Source of the DNA: Candidatus Woykebacteria bacterium RBG_13_40_15 | GTDB taxonomy: Bacteria > Patescibacteria > Microgenomatia > Woykebacterales > RBG-16-39-9b | Assembly (NCBI GenBank): GCA_001816655.1 | Contig: MHCP01000014.1 | Span: 27,294-91,293 of the forward strand | Direction: 5' to 3' | Length of the DNA stretch: 64,000 nt | In this document: positions 1 to 8,673 of the stretch, one piece after another | Layout: the number at the start of each line of letters is the position of its first letter | Numbering within the stretch: position 1 is the first letter of the stretch | The notes under the pieces: generated by a model | Databases searched by the model: none | Seen by the model: only the letters and a program-made list of their open reading frames with translations | Told to the model about the DNA's origin: nothing | Translations under genes and position numbers: made by a program

Positions 1-2
1 CT

Positions 3-1043
3 GAATTATTATCTGCCAAAGCTAGAGGTGTAGAAACTATGCCTTGGGAGAGGTTTGTTGCAAGGGAATTCCTGAAGGATAAGTTTGTTATTGCGGTGTC
101 CGGTACCCATGGCAAAAGCACGACAACGGCGATGATTGCCACGATTCTAGAGAAAGCAGGTTTAGATCCGACTTGTTTAGTTGGGGCTATTGTAAATAGT
201 TGGGGCCGAAATTTTCGTGTGGGAAAATCGAAATACTTTGTAATTGAGGCAGATGAGTACGGGGAAAAATTTTTAGAATTTTCCGCGGATGCCGCTGTCA
301 TTACAAATATTGATTTTGATCACCCTGAGTATTTCAAAAACTTAGGAGAGGTGGAACTGGCATTTGAGAAGTTTGTTAAAAATACAAAGGAAGGCTCGAT
401 CCTCATGACTGGCCCTGGTGTTAATATTCAAAATCCTAATGGTGAGACACTGAGAGTGGTATCCAACGGTTTTAATCTTAAGTTAATTGGGGAGTTTAAT
501 AAAACTAATGCAGCACTTGCTGCGTCGGTTGCGCGGAAGCTGGGTATTTCCGAAGAAACAATAAAAAGCGCGTTGGAGAGCTTTTCAGGACTTGTTAGGC
601 GATTCGAGTTTAAAGGCGAGGAAAAGGGTGTGGCCGTTTTTGATGATTACGCCCACCATCCAACCGCCGCTCTCGAGACCTTAAAAGCCGTAAGAGAAAG
701 GTTCCCAGACAAAAAAATCTGGTTAGTTTTTCAGCCCCACCTTTTTACGAGAACCAAGGCTCTTTTTGGCCAGTTTAAAGAAGCCTTTGAAAAAGCACCA
801 GTTGATGAAATAATTCTGGTTGATATTTTTGCTGCAAGAGAAAAAGATACCGGAGAAATAAATAGTGGGGACCTCGCAAAAAGTATTGAAGGAAGGGAAG
901 TAAAATATATCCCAGAGATAGAAGAAGCTGCAATTTACTTAGTGAAAGAAGTTTCTGCAGGAGACCTTGTAGTTTCTATGGGTGCTGGTGGTATCTCAAA
1001 GCTATCAGAAATTTTGCTAAAAAAATTAAAAGGAAAAGGATGA
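3..1043 (+). CDS. murC: UDP-N-acetylmuramate--L-alanine ligase MurC (5' truncated by window edge)
   Basis: Cytoplasmic Mur ligase that adds L-Ala to UDP-MurNAc using ATP. The frame is open to base 3 and the first internal Met is at base 39, so the true start lies before the window; about 100 N-terminal residues (the Rossmann domain) are missing. Visible are the P-loop SGTHGKSTTT, the Mur-ligase EADEY motif, TNIDFDHPEYF, a DDYAHHP motif of the third domain and a glycine-rich SMGAGGI near the C-terminus. It overlaps murB by 4 nt (ATGA), so the two are translationally coupled. The family includes Mpl, a tripeptide-recycling ligase with a similar EADEY motif; dcw context and size favour MurC. Confidence 0.93.
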   Translation, partial: ELLSAKARGVETMPWERFVAREFLKDKFVIAVSGTHGKSTTTAMIATILEKAGLDPTCLVGAIVNSWGRNFRVGKSKYFVIEADEYGEKFLEFSADAAVITNIDFDHPEYFKNLGEVELAFEKFVKNTKEGSILMTGPGVNIQNPNGETLRVVSNGFNLKLIGEFNKTNAALAASVARKLGISEETIKSALESFSGLVRRFEFKGEEKGVAVFDDYAHHPTAALETLKAVRERFPDKKIWLVFQPHLFTRTKALFGQFKEAFEKAPVDEIILVDIFAAREKDTGEINSGDLAKSIEGREVKYIPEIEEAAIYLVKEVSAGDLVVSMGAGGISKLSEILLKKLKGKG

Positions 1044-1936
1044 GCAAAGAGCTAATCAAGAAACTTGGATTTAATCGAATAAAACTTAATGAACCGTTGT
1101 CAGAGCACACTTTTATTCAAGCGGGAGGACCGGCCGATTTCTATTATGAAGCGAAAATTTCAGAAGAACTAAAAGAGGCTGCAAAAGCGGCAGCTGCCGA
1201 AAAAATTCCTTTTGTGGTGATTGGTGCTGGTGGTAATATTTTAGCTTCGGATAAGGGGTTTCGAGGATTGGTAATAAAGAATTCTTCAGAAAATATCAAA
1301 TTTTCGCCATTTGATTTTGTTGAGGTGGATTCAGGGGTAAACAATAGTGAATTAATCACCGCTGCAAAGGATAGAGGCCTCACTGGTTTAGAAAGACTAA
1401 TCAAAGTTCCGGGAACGGTCGGCGGTGCAATATACATGAATGCAGGGGATACAGCAAAATCTGAGTTTTTTGGGGATTTAGTTGAAACAGTGGCCGTCCT
1501 TGATCAAAATGGTGAGGTAAAAAAGTTGGGAAAAGAAGATTGCGGCTTTGCATATCGCACGTCTCGTTTTCAAGGTAGCGGCGAGATAATTTTGAGCGCC
1601 AGCATACAATTAAAACAGGCTACAAAAGAAGAGATAGAAAGTAAGGCGAAGGACGTTTTAGTTCGAAAAATGAATCAGCCGACTGGTCCTTCAATGGGGT
1701 CAATTTTCAAAAACCCACCTGGAAATTTCGCTGGTAAGCTAATTGATGAAGCAGGTTTAAAAGGAAAAGAGGTAGGCAGTGCAAAAATATCGGAAAAACA
1801 TGCAAATTATATAATCAATGAAGGTAGTGCTAAGGCTTCAGATGTAAAAGCTTTAGTAGATTTGGCAAAATCAGAAGTTAAAAAGAAATTTGGAATCGAC
1901 CTCCAAGAAGAAATCCGCTATGTTGGGGAGTGGTGA
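1040..1936 (+). CDS. murB: UDP-N-acetylenolpyruvoylglucosamine reductase MurB
   Basis: FAD flavoenzyme that reduces MurA's product to UDP-MurNAc with NADPH. 298 aa, usual length. FAD-binding signatures are visible: AGGPADFYYE near residue 30, VIGAGGNIL near 60 and VPGTVGGAIYMNAG near 125. YRTSRF, MGSIFKNP (catalytic Ser region) and GLKGKEVGSAKISEKHANYI follow, and a late Glu sits in EEIRYVG. It starts inside the murC stop. It is followed by a 9-bp inverted repeat and then a reverse-strand GC-rich gene that separates it from murA. Confidence 0.96.
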   Translation: MSKELIKKLGFNRIKLNEPLSEHTFIQAGGPADFYYEAKISEELKEAAKAAAAEKIPFVVIGAGGNILASDKGFRGLVIKNSSENIKFSPFDFVEVDSGVNNSELITAAKDRGLTGLERLIKVPGTVGGAIYMNAGDTAKSEFFGDLVETVAVLDQNGEVKKLGKEDCGFAYRTSRFQGSGEIILSASIQLKQATKEEIESKAKDVLVRKMNQPTGPSMGSIFKNPPGNFAGKLIDEAGLKGKEVGSAKISEKHANYIINEGSAKASDVKALVDLAKSEVKKKFGIDLQEEIRYVGEW

Positions 1937-1967
1937 GGAACCGCACCGATATTCAGCACGGTTCCTC
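1935..1967. terminator. Hairpin between convergent murB and the 133-aa gene
   Basis: GAGGAACCG (1935-1943) pairs with CGGTTCCTC (1959-1967), 9 bp with a 15-nt loop. No U-tract follows on either strand, so it may be a weak bidirectional terminator or an mRNA 3'-end stabiliser. It overlaps the murB stop codon. Confidence 0.5.
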
Positions 1968-1991
1968 AAATCGGTAGTTGGGTGGTAGGTC

Positions 1992-2393
1992 TTATTGATC
2001 GTGGCAGGTACAGGGAAACTCGAAATCTCCGAAGAAGTGCCTCGGATGATCGTTGTGTACGTGGCAATCAAGGGCCTGACGGCCAGGGTAATCCTGGCAC
2101 AGGCATTCTTGAGGGTACGGTAGGGTTTTCAGAACTGCCACGATTTTGTCCTCGACCTCAGGCCGTAGCCTTGCTTCCAAGCTGTGCAGGCACATAAGCT
2201 GCAATGTGGAATTGAATTCGTCGGGATCCTCGCAGGACAGGAGGAGCACCTGCGCGTCTCTGCTTTCCATTGGGCCTGGTTCATCTCGTCCTTGGACTCG
2301 CCATCGTTGCCCCCAGGCTTCTAACCTTTTGGTGTCTGGATTGAACCTGACTTCTACCGGTGCTAGTTCGATCGCCGTGCTTGTTTGCGACAT
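1992..2393 (-). CDS. Hypothetical protein, Cys/His-rich C-terminus, GC-rich insertion in the dcw cluster
   Basis: 133 aa of unknown function; I do not recognise the family. The N-terminal part is soluble and acidic. The last 40 residues carry a dense Cys/His set (CLCQDYP, CHVHNDHPRHFFG, CTCH), which suggests metal binding. Start support is strong: GGAGGGAG lies 6-8 nt upstream of ATG, and a promoter (TTGACC, 18-nt spacer, TATTAT) lies further up. It is antisense to the cluster and visibly more GC-rich than murB and murA, like the orphan genes at 27.4, 41, and 54.5 kb. Transfer into the cluster is likely. I see no transposase or integrase. Confidence 0.75.
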   Translation of the reverse strand: MSQTSTAIELAPVEVRFNPDTKRLEAWGQRWRVQGRDEPGPMESRDAQVLLLSCEDPDEFNSTLQLMCLHSLEARLRPEVEDKIVAVLKTLPYPQECLCQDYPGRQALDCHVHNDHPRHFFGDFEFPCTCHDQ

Positions 2394-2447
2394 ACGGCTC
2401 CCTCCTCAGGATGGGTTTGATACTTCTCCAGCTCTTCTAACTAGGGA

Positions 2448-2477
2448 ATAATAACAGAGCTAATCCCCCTCGGTCAA
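2448..2477 (-). promoter_or_regulatory. Sigma70-type promoter of the 133-aa gene
   Basis: Reverse strand: -35 TTGACC (2472-2477), 18-nt spacer, -10 TATTAT (2448-2453). This gives a leader of about 50 nt ending in a strong Shine-Dalgarno sequence. Confidence 0.6.
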
Positions 2478-2502
2478 CTATTAAGTTGTTTGACCAGGTT
2501 TC

Positions 2503-2531
2503 TTGCAATCTACTACTTGCTAGCTTAAAAT
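2503..2531 (+). promoter_or_regulatory. murA promoter predicting a leaderless transcript
   Basis: -35 TTGCAA (2503-2508), 17-nt spacer, -10 TAAAAT (2526-2531). The expected start of transcription is about 2538 and the murA ATG is at 2539. No Shine-Dalgarno sequence is present. Confidence 0.55.
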
Positions 2532-2538
2532 TAGGGAC

Positions 2539-3855
2539 ATGGCAAAATACATTATTGAGGGTGGCTTTCCCTTGAAAGGGAAAGTAGCTGTTCCTGGGGC
2601 GAAAAATGCCGGTTTTAAGTTAATAATTGCGAGCCTTCTTTCCGATGAAATTTCCACTCTAAGTAACATTTCTTATATCCGCGACGTTATTTCAGTCAAA
2701 AAAATAATTGAGGCTTTGGGTGCAAAAGTTGCGTTTTCCGATGACACAATGCAGATTAGCGGTGGAATTAAAACTTGGGAAGTACCAGCCGAACTTGGAA
2801 TAGCTTCGCGGGCTTCTTTTATGTATTTGCCGGTTCTTCTGCATAGATTTAAAAAGGGAAAAGTTAATCTTCCTGTTGGCGATAAAATTGGTGATCGTCC
2901 GATAAACTGGTTTCTTGATGGTTTAAAGAAAATGGGGGCGGCTATTGTTGAGAATGATGGTTTAGTCGAAGTTACCGCTCCAAACGGCCTTTCTGGCTGC
3001 AACTATACTTTTCCAAAAAATTCTCATACCGGAACTGAAGGTTTGATAATGGCAGCAGCTCTTGCTAGCGGAAAAACTAAGTTAGAAAATTCAGCTGCCG
3101 AGCCTGAAATTGATGATTTAATTGCCTTTTTGAACAAAATGGGAGCAAAAATCAGGCGGGTTTCGGAACGAACGATTGAGATTGAAGGAGTAGTTTCTTT
3201 GAAAGGCGCTGTTCATAAGGTAATGCCAGACCGAAATGAAGTTGTGACTTTTGGTTGTATTGCTCTGGGTACCAAAGGGGACATTGAAATAGAAAACGCT
3301 AACCCTCAGGTCATTAAGGCATTTCTCGAAAAAGTTAAAGAGGCCGGTGGTGGAGTTGAAATGGCAGAGGGGGGCCTGCGTATTTTTTACAAAGGGGACT
3401 TAAAATCAACTAATGTCGAGACGAAACCGTATCCTGGTTTTATGACAGACTGGCAGAGTCTATGGACGGCTTTAATGACTCAAAACTTTGGAGAATCGAC
3501 TGTTCATGAAACAATCTTTGAAAATCGTTTTGGTTTTGTCCCAAGCTTGCAAAAAATGGGAGCAAAGATTGAATTATTTTCCCCGAAGGTTACTAACCCA
3601 GCTAGTTTTTATAACTTTGATTGGAAAAGCGAATCTGAAAAATATCCTCACGCAGCAAAAATTTTTGGCCCAACAAGGCTGAAAGGTAGTGATTTGGAAG
3701 TTACCGACATTAGAGCTGGTGCAACTCTTGTCTTTGCGGCACTTGCAGCAGAGGGCGAAAGTAGCCTTTCTGGTATAGAGCATATCGAAAGAGGTTACGA
3801 AGACTTAGAAGGAAGGCTTGAACGTTTAGGCGCTAGAATCGGAAAGATAGAGTAG
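2539..3855 (+). CDS. murA: UDP-N-acetylglucosamine 1-carboxyvinyltransferase MurA with Cys115-to-Asp
   Basis: First committed enzyme of peptidoglycan synthesis; it transfers enolpyruvyl from PEP to UDP-GlcNAc. 438 aa against about 420 usual. K22-N23 of the GAKNA motif is present at E. coli numbering. The active-site loop, usually GGCxIGxRP, reads VGDKIGDRP, so residue 115 is Asp, not the Cys attacked by fosfomycin. C-terminal RAGATLVFAALAAEG and ERGYEDLEGRLERLGA are typical. Asp at this site is known in mycobacterial and chlamydial MurA and gives an active, fosfomycin-resistant enzyme. It leads a unit with murF 9 nt downstream. Confidence 0.96.
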   Translation: MAKYIIEGGFPLKGKVAVPGAKNAGFKLIIASLLSDEISTLSNISYIRDVISVKKIIEALGAKVAFSDDTMQISGGIKTWEVPAELGIASRASFMYLPVLLHRFKKGKVNLPVGDKIGDRPINWFLDGLKKMGAAIVENDGLVEVTAPNGLSGCNYTFPKNSHTGTEGLIMAAALASGKTKLENSAAEPEIDDLIAFLNKMGAKIRRVSERTIEIEGVVSLKGAVHKVMPDRNEVVTFGCIALGTKGDIEIENANPQVIKAFLEKVKEAGGGVEMAEGGLRIFYKGDLKSTNVETKPYPGFMTDWQSLWTALMTQNFGESTVHETIFENRFGFVPSLQKMGAKIELFSPKVTNPASFYNFDWKSESEKYPHAAKIFGPTRLKGSDLEVTDIRAGATLVFAALAAEGESSLSGIEHIERGYEDLEGRLERLGARIGKIE

Positions 3856-3864
3856 GGCTATTTT

Positions 3865-5064
3865 ATGAATGGCAGATTTTTCAAAAAAATTTTACATACC
3901 GGACGGAGATTTGCGGCCAAGTTTTGGATGTTGACTCATTCAAAAGTACAGGTAATAGGAATTACAGGAAGTTATGGTAAAACGTATACTACGAGTGCCA
4001 TTAGTAGTGTACTTTCGGAAAAATACAAAGTTCTACAAACTGATATTAACCTCGATACTCTTTATAATGTTCCAATTACAGTTTTAAAACTTTCTGATCA
4101 ACAAAAATTAGTTTTAGAGTACGGTATTGATCATCCAAAGGAAATGAGCGGGCATCTTTTTGTAGTAAAGCCGTCTATCGCAGTGATAACTGGTATTACA
4201 CCAGTTCACGCCGACCCCGCTCATTTAGGATCCCTGGAAAACATTGTTAAGGAAAAAGGAAAGTTAGCTGAAGCTGCCTCAAAAAGGAAGGGTTGGATAG
4301 TAGCAAACTGGGATGATCAACTTGCAAGAAGAATTGCAGAGAGTGTAAAGGGAAAAATTATTTTCTACGGAAAAAACAGGTATCACTGCCAGTTTTGGGC
4401 CTCTCACATAAAGGTTCTTTCAAAAGGAACAAGCTTCAAAATGCATTTCAAAGGCCAAAGCCATAATGTCAAATTACAACTTATAGGTAAACATCACGTA
4501 TATACAGCGATGGCTGCTGTTGCTGTAGGGTACCTTTGTGATCTTAAATGGAGGGAAATAATTCGAGGCTTAGAAAAAGTTAAACCGCTTCCCGGTCGTG
4601 GCAACATTGAACTTGGTCCTAAAGAATCAATAGTTTTCAATGATTCGCGTCGGGCTAACCCCGCTTCAACGGTTGCGGGGCTCCAAACCTTGGCGGACTT
4701 TCCGGCAAAAAGAAAAATTGCCGTTCTTGGAGAGATGGGGGAGCTTGGTGACTATTCCGAGGAAGGACATCGCAGCGTTGGTAGAAAGGCGGCGGAAACA
4801 AAACCTGATTATTTGATTTGTGTTGGAGAGCAGACCAAATATATTGCTGATGAAGCCGAAAAAGGAATGAAAAAAGGGAAGGTAATTTGGGTCAAAGATG
4901 TATTTGAAGCTGCTGGAGCTCTCTCTGGGGTTTTGAAAAAAGGCGACCTCTGGTATTTGAAGGGCTCTCTGTTGAAACACTTAGAGCGGATCCCTCTAAT
5001 TCTAGAAGGCAAAGATGTTGATCCTGACGAAATCGCTTCAAAACGCTACGAAGTCTACACTTAA
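3865..5064 (+). CDS. murF: MurF-like UDP-MurNAc-tripeptide--D-Ala-D-Ala ligase, lacking the usual N-terminal domain
   Basis: Mur ligase of 399 aa. The P-loop ITGSYGKTYTT begins near residue 32, whereas MurF normally has about 100 residues (a UDP-substrate domain) before it. LEYGIDHPKEM, TGITPVHADHLG-like text, NDSRRANP and VLGEMGELGDYSEEGH are typical of MurF. The family normally attaches D-Ala-D-Ala to the stem tripeptide. The short N-terminus means the substrate-recognition domain is absent, so specificity could differ (a MurE/MurT-like role is possible). It follows murA closely and precedes the mraY promoter. Confidence 0.8.
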   Translation: MNGRFFKKILHTGRRFAAKFWMLTHSKVQVIGITGSYGKTYTTSAISSVLSEKYKVLQTDINLDTLYNVPITVLKLSDQQKLVLEYGIDHPKEMSGHLFVVKPSIAVITGITPVHADPAHLGSLENIVKEKGKLAEAASKRKGWIVANWDDQLARRIAESVKGKIIFYGKNRYHCQFWASHIKVLSKGTSFKMHFKGQSHNVKLQLIGKHHVYTAMAAVAVGYLCDLKWREIIRGLEKVKPLPGRGNIELGPKESIVFNDSRRANPASTVAGLQTLADFPAKRKIAVLGEMGELGDYSEEGHRSVGRKAAETKPDYLICVGEQTKYIADEAEKGMKKGKVIWVKDVFEAAGALSGVLKKGDLWYLKGSLLKHLERIPLILEGKDVDPDEIASKRYEVYT

Positions 5065-5089
5065 TTCTGCATTCTTAAGTCCCTGTAGT

Positions 5090-5118
5090 TTGCTTGAAAG
5101 CCAGTCAAGTGGTAAAAT
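5090..5118 (+). promoter_or_regulatory. mraY promoter, near-leaderless
   Basis: -35 TTGCTT (5090-5095), 17-nt spacer, -10 TAAAAT (5113-5118), then 9 nt to the mraY ATG. The predicted leader is 2-3 nt. Confidence 0.5.
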
Positions 5119-5127
5119 CAAGCCTAC

Positions 5128-6135
5128 ATGGTAAAACTTTTGGGGATTTTGCTTTTTTCTTTTGCGGCTACTTTTGCCGCGGCAGTCCCTTTTATCAACC
5201 TTTTATATAAGCTTAAGTTTCAACGCCAGCGTGAGGCGCAAAAAGATATTTTTGGGCATTTTACTTCAATCGTTAATCGTCTTCACGGTTGGAAAGTCGG
5301 TACTCCAAACGCTGGAGGAATTCTGATTATTTTGGTCACTATATTTTTCTCTGCCCTCTTTTACAAATTGACCAAGTATCACCTCAATTGGACAGCCTAT
5401 ATTTTGTATATAACTTTGACTGGATTTGGGATCCTAGGTCTTTATGACGACATTAGAAAGTTTTACGGCTTCAAAATTGCTGGTGTTTGGGGATTGCGAA
5501 TTCGTTATAAATTTTTATTACAACTTCTTCTCTCATTACTGATTGGTTACCTTCTTTTTAGTAAAATGGGGTTGTCTTCAATCCACGTTCCTATTGCTAA
5601 TTCAAATATAGAGCTAGGGCCTTTTTATATAATTTGGGCAGCCCTCATTGTTTTCGCAACAACAAATGCTGTAAATATTACAGACGGGTTGGATGGACTA
5701 GCCACTGGTAGCGTTATAATTTCGTTAGTTGCTTTTTGGTACCTGGCTAGTCTAACTAACTTTGGTGATATCGATTTATTTATCGCTGTAACTATCGGTT
5801 CTCTGTTAGCATTTCTTTACTTTAATATCTATCCGGCTAGAGTGTGGCTTGGTGATACAGGAGCGCTTCCTCTGGGAGCGATGCTGGCGGTAGTTGCTTT
5901 AATTTTGAATGCTTCGTTAGTTTTACCTTTCATTGGTTTAATTTTTGTCGTAGAAGCAGCAAGTTCCCTCGCGCAAATGCTCTCAAAAGGCCTTTTTCAT
6001 CAGCGTGTTTTTATCGCTGCACCTCTTCATCACCATTTTGAAGCCAAAGGTTGGGATGAGACCAAAGTAACAATGAGGTTTTGGCTTGGAAGCGTAGCAG
6101 CAGCCTTTATTGGTGTGTTCATTGCCTTATTATAA
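5128..6135 (+). CDS. mraY: Phospho-N-acetylmuramoyl-pentapeptide-transferase MraY
   Basis: Integral membrane enzyme that makes lipid I from UDP-MurNAc-pentapeptide and undecaprenyl phosphate. 335 aa with about ten hydrophobic segments. Signature elements: TPNAGGILI near residue 63, YDDIRKFYG near 110 (Asp pair), NAVNITDGLDGLATG near 180 (Asn/Asp), WLGDTGALPLGAML near 240 and the basic APLHHHFEAKGW loop near 300. It has its own promoter and is followed by murD 11 nt downstream. Confidence 0.97.
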   Translation: MVKLLGILLFSFAATFAAAVPFINLLYKLKFQRQREAQKDIFGHFTSIVNRLHGWKVGTPNAGGILIILVTIFFSALFYKLTKYHLNWTAYILYITLTGFGILGLYDDIRKFYGFKIAGVWGLRIRYKFLLQLLLSLLIGYLLFSKMGLSSIHVPIANSNIELGPFYIIWAALIVFATTNAVNITDGLDGLATGSVIISLVAFWYLASLTNFGDIDLFIAVTIGSLLAFLYFNIYPARVWLGDTGALPLGAMLAVVALILNASLVLPFIGLIFVVEAASSLAQMLSKGLFHQRVFIAAPLHHHFEAKGWDETKVTMRFWLGSVAAAFIGVFIALL

Positions 6136-6146
6136 CTTGTTCCGTT

Positions 6147-7514
6147 ATGTTGATTATGGATTTCAAAGGTAAAAAAATTGCAGTAATTGGTGCTGGTGTG
6201 GAAGGGCTTTCCTCACTAGAATTTTTTTCAAAAAAAGAAGCCTTACTATTTATATTGGACCAAAAAAACGAAAACGAAATTAAAAGAGACAAGTTGGATA
6301 GGATAAAAGGTCTTGGCGCTAAAATAATTACCGGCAAAAATTATTTATCAAGCTTATCAGATTTCGATATTATAGTTCGATCGCCAGGGGTTAGGAGGGA
6401 TTTGCCAGAAATAGTCCGCGCAGAAAAAAGAGGTGCTGTTGTAACATCACAAACTAAATTATTTTTTGATTTGTGTCCTGCAAAGATTATTGGTGTTACT
6501 GGTACGAAAGGAAAGGGAACAACATCAAGTTTAATCTATGAGATTTTAAAGCAGGCTGGGAGAGAAGTTTTCTTGGGGGGTAATATTGGAAAGCCACCTC
6601 TCGATCTTATTGATGAACTGACTAAGGAGTCCATCGTTGTTTTGGAACTTTCGAGCTTCCAACTTATTGATTTAGATAAAAGTCCCTACATTGCTGTGAT
6701 CCTAATGATTACTAGCGAGCATCTTGATTGGCACAAAAGCCCTGACGAATACTTTAAAGCAAAGGAGACGATAGTAAAGTTCCAGAATGAAAATGATTCT
6801 GTAGTTATGAATGCGGATTTCGAACAGTCAAAAAAAATTGGGGATACTTCCCTCGCAAAAAAATATTATTTCTCCACAAAATCAAAAATAGGGCAAGGTG
6901 CATTTGTTGATGAGGACCAGATTGTATCAACCATTGGTAGCCTGCAGGAAGTTGTTAAGATTTCAGATATCAAAATTCCCGGTGAGCACAATTTGCAAAA
7001 TGTTGCGGCTGCGACCCTTGTAGCTGAAATTTTAAAAATTCCTGTTGATGCAATAAGATCAGCGGTTAGGTTATATAAAGGACTTCCGCATAGATTAGAG
7101 TTAATAGCAGAAAAAAACGGAGTTCCTTTTTACAATGATTCGGCTTCAACCAATCCGGAAACTACAATAGCTGCAATTTTGGCCTTTAAAAATCCAAAGA
7201 TATTAATACTTGGAGGTTCAAGTAAGAACTCTAATTTTGATAATCTTGGAAAAGCGGCTTCCAATGAAAACGTAAAGGCAGTGATTCTGGTAGGACAAGA
7301 GGCAATAAGAATAAAACAGTCTTTGGAAAGAGCTAATTTTAAAGGACAGATCGTTGAGAATGTTGAAGAAATGCAGGGCGTTGTTGGTAAGGCTGTAAGT
7401 TTAGCCAATATGGGCGACGTTGTAATTCTTTCACCAGCGTGCGCCTCTTTTGATCAATATAAAAATTACATCGAGCGAGGGGAGAAATTCAAACAAGCTG
7501 TAAGAGAGTTATAG
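6147..7514 (+). CDS. murD: UDP-N-acetylmuramoylalanine--D-glutamate ligase MurD
   Basis: Mur ligase that adds D-Glu to UDP-MurNAc-L-Ala. I place the start at ATG 6147 (455 aa) or 6156, because the longer frame runs back into mraY. The N-terminal Rossmann motif IAVIGAGVEGLSS, P-loop GVTGTKGKGTTSS, LELSSFQL, SEHLDWH and NDSASTNPETT (third domain) are in family order. It ends with SPACASFDQYKNYIERG, a MurD-specific signature. ftsW starts 4 nt after its stop. Confidence 0.96.
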   Translation: MLIMDFKGKKIAVIGAGVEGLSSLEFFSKKEALLFILDQKNENEIKRDKLDRIKGLGAKIITGKNYLSSLSDFDIIVRSPGVRRDLPEIVRAEKRGAVVTSQTKLFFDLCPAKIIGVTGTKGKGTTSSLIYEILKQAGREVFLGGNIGKPPLDLIDELTKESIVVLELSSFQLIDLDKSPYIAVILMITSEHLDWHKSPDEYFKAKETIVKFQNENDSVVMNADFEQSKKIGDTSLAKKYYFSTKSKIGQGAFVDEDQIVSTIGSLQEVVKISDIKIPGEHNLQNVAAATLVAEILKIPVDAIRSAVRLYKGLPHRLELIAEKNGVPFYNDSASTNPETTIAAILAFKNPKILILGGSSKNSNFDNLGKAASNENVKAVILVGQEAIRIKQSLERANFKGQIVENVEEMQGVVGKAVSLANMGDVVILSPACASFDQYKNYIERGEKFKQAVREL

Positions 7515-7518
7515 TTTC

Positions 7519-8625
7519 ATGAAAAAAGCAATTAAACTTTCAGTTCACAAGCCAGATTTAATTCTTTTGGGAGTAGTTTTTGCTCTTTTGTTGTTTGGGC
7601 TTTTAATGATTTTTAATGCTTCTCCTGTAACCAGCCTTCGTGATTTCGGTGACAACCTTTACTTAATTCGGTGGCAGATCCTCTGGTCTATATTGGGCTT
7701 GGTAGCCGCTTCTATTGTGTTTATTTTTCCTTACACCTTTTGGCAAAAAATATCGCCTCTGATATTCATTTCTTCCCTGGTTCTACTTTGCGCAGTTTTA
7801 ATTCCTGCGTTCGGCTTAAAAGTTTACGGTGCTCAAAGATGGTTGAGTTTTGGTTGGATTGGTTTTCAGCCGGCGGAATTTGCCAAACTTGCATATATTA
7901 TTTATGTTTCTTCCGTCCTCGCAAGGGATATAAAAATTAAACATTTTTTGATTGTTACTGCAATTTTCGCTGGGATCCTGCTTTATCAAAAAGACCTTGG
8001 GACAACTGTTGTTCTTGTAGCGTCGGGCCTAGCAATTTTATTTGCTTCTGGAGCAAGGCTTTTGTATTTTTTTCTTTTAGTCCCGGCCTTTGCCGCCATA
8101 GGGTCGGCTTTAGTTTTTTTCACAGATTATAGGAAAGCAAGATTTCTTTGCTTCTTAAATCCATTAGCTGATCAACAAGGAGTTTGTTATCATATTTATC
8201 AATCGCTTCTTGCTATTGGATCTGGCGGTGTTTTCGGTCTTGGTTTAGGACAATCTAGGCAAAAATATGGTTTTATTCCAGAGGTTGCAACCGACTCAAT
8301 TTTTGATGTAATTGGAAACGAACTGGGGTTTATCGGAGCTTTGGTGTTGATTAGCACCCTTTTATTATTGATTTACCGAGGTTTCAAAATAGCTAAAAAT
8401 GCTCCTGATAAGTTTAGTTACTTGTTAGTAACAGGAATTACAACTTGGGTGGGTATTCAAGCTCTTATAAATATAGCTGGTCTTTCGGCTCTTTTGCCTT
8501 TGGTTGGTGTACCTTTGCCCTTTATTTCCTACGGAGGAAGCTCTTTAATAGCAACTCTCCTTGCAGTAGCAATACTTCTAAATATTTCCCGTTACACAAA
8601 ACATGATTCAATTAATTTTAGGTAA
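7519..8625 (+). CDS. ftsW: SEDS-family peptidoglycan glycosyltransferase FtsW
   Basis: Lipid II polymerase of the divisome, membrane-embedded, 368 aa with about ten transmembrane segments. SEDS motifs: GAQRWLSFGWIGFQPAEFAK near residue 100, QKDLGTTVV near 155, the FLNPLADQQGVCYHIYQSLLAIGSGG loop near 210-235 (described here by its ends) and PLPFISYGGSSL near 335. Position in the dcw cluster between murD and murG identifies it as FtsW; the second SEDS gene at 18784 fits RodA. Confidence 0.93.
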   Translation: MKKAIKLSVHKPDLILLGVVFALLLFGLLMIFNASPVTSLRDFGDNLYLIRWQILWSILGLVAASIVFIFPYTFWQKISPLIFISSLVLLCAVLIPAFGLKVYGAQRWLSFGWIGFQPAEFAKLAYIIYVSSVLARDIKIKHFLIVTAIFAGILLYQKDLGTTVVLVASGLAILFASGARLLYFFLLVPAFAAIGSALVFFTDYRKARFLCFLNPLADQQGVCYHIYQSLLAIGSGGVFGLGLGQSRQKYGFIPEVATDSIFDVIGNELGFIGALVLISTLLLLIYRGFKIAKNAPDKFSYLLVTGITTWVGIQALINIAGLSALLPLVGVPLPFISYGGSSLIATLLAVAILLNISRYTKHDSINFR

Positions 8626-8635
8626 GGCTTAGTAA

Positions 8636-8665
8636 TTGAACTTGTAAATGACTTTTATGTATAAT
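8636..8665 (+). promoter_or_regulatory. murG promoter, near-leaderless
   Basis: -35 TTGAAC (8636-8641), 18-nt spacer, perfect -10 TATAAT (8660-8665), then 8 nt to ATG at 8674. No Shine-Dalgarno sequence. Confidence 0.6.
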
Positions 8666-8673
8666 CTACATTT

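Noticed and set aside
3..1043. Mpl instead of MurC
   Set aside because: EADEY alone suits Mpl, but length, dcw position and linkage to murB favour MurC.
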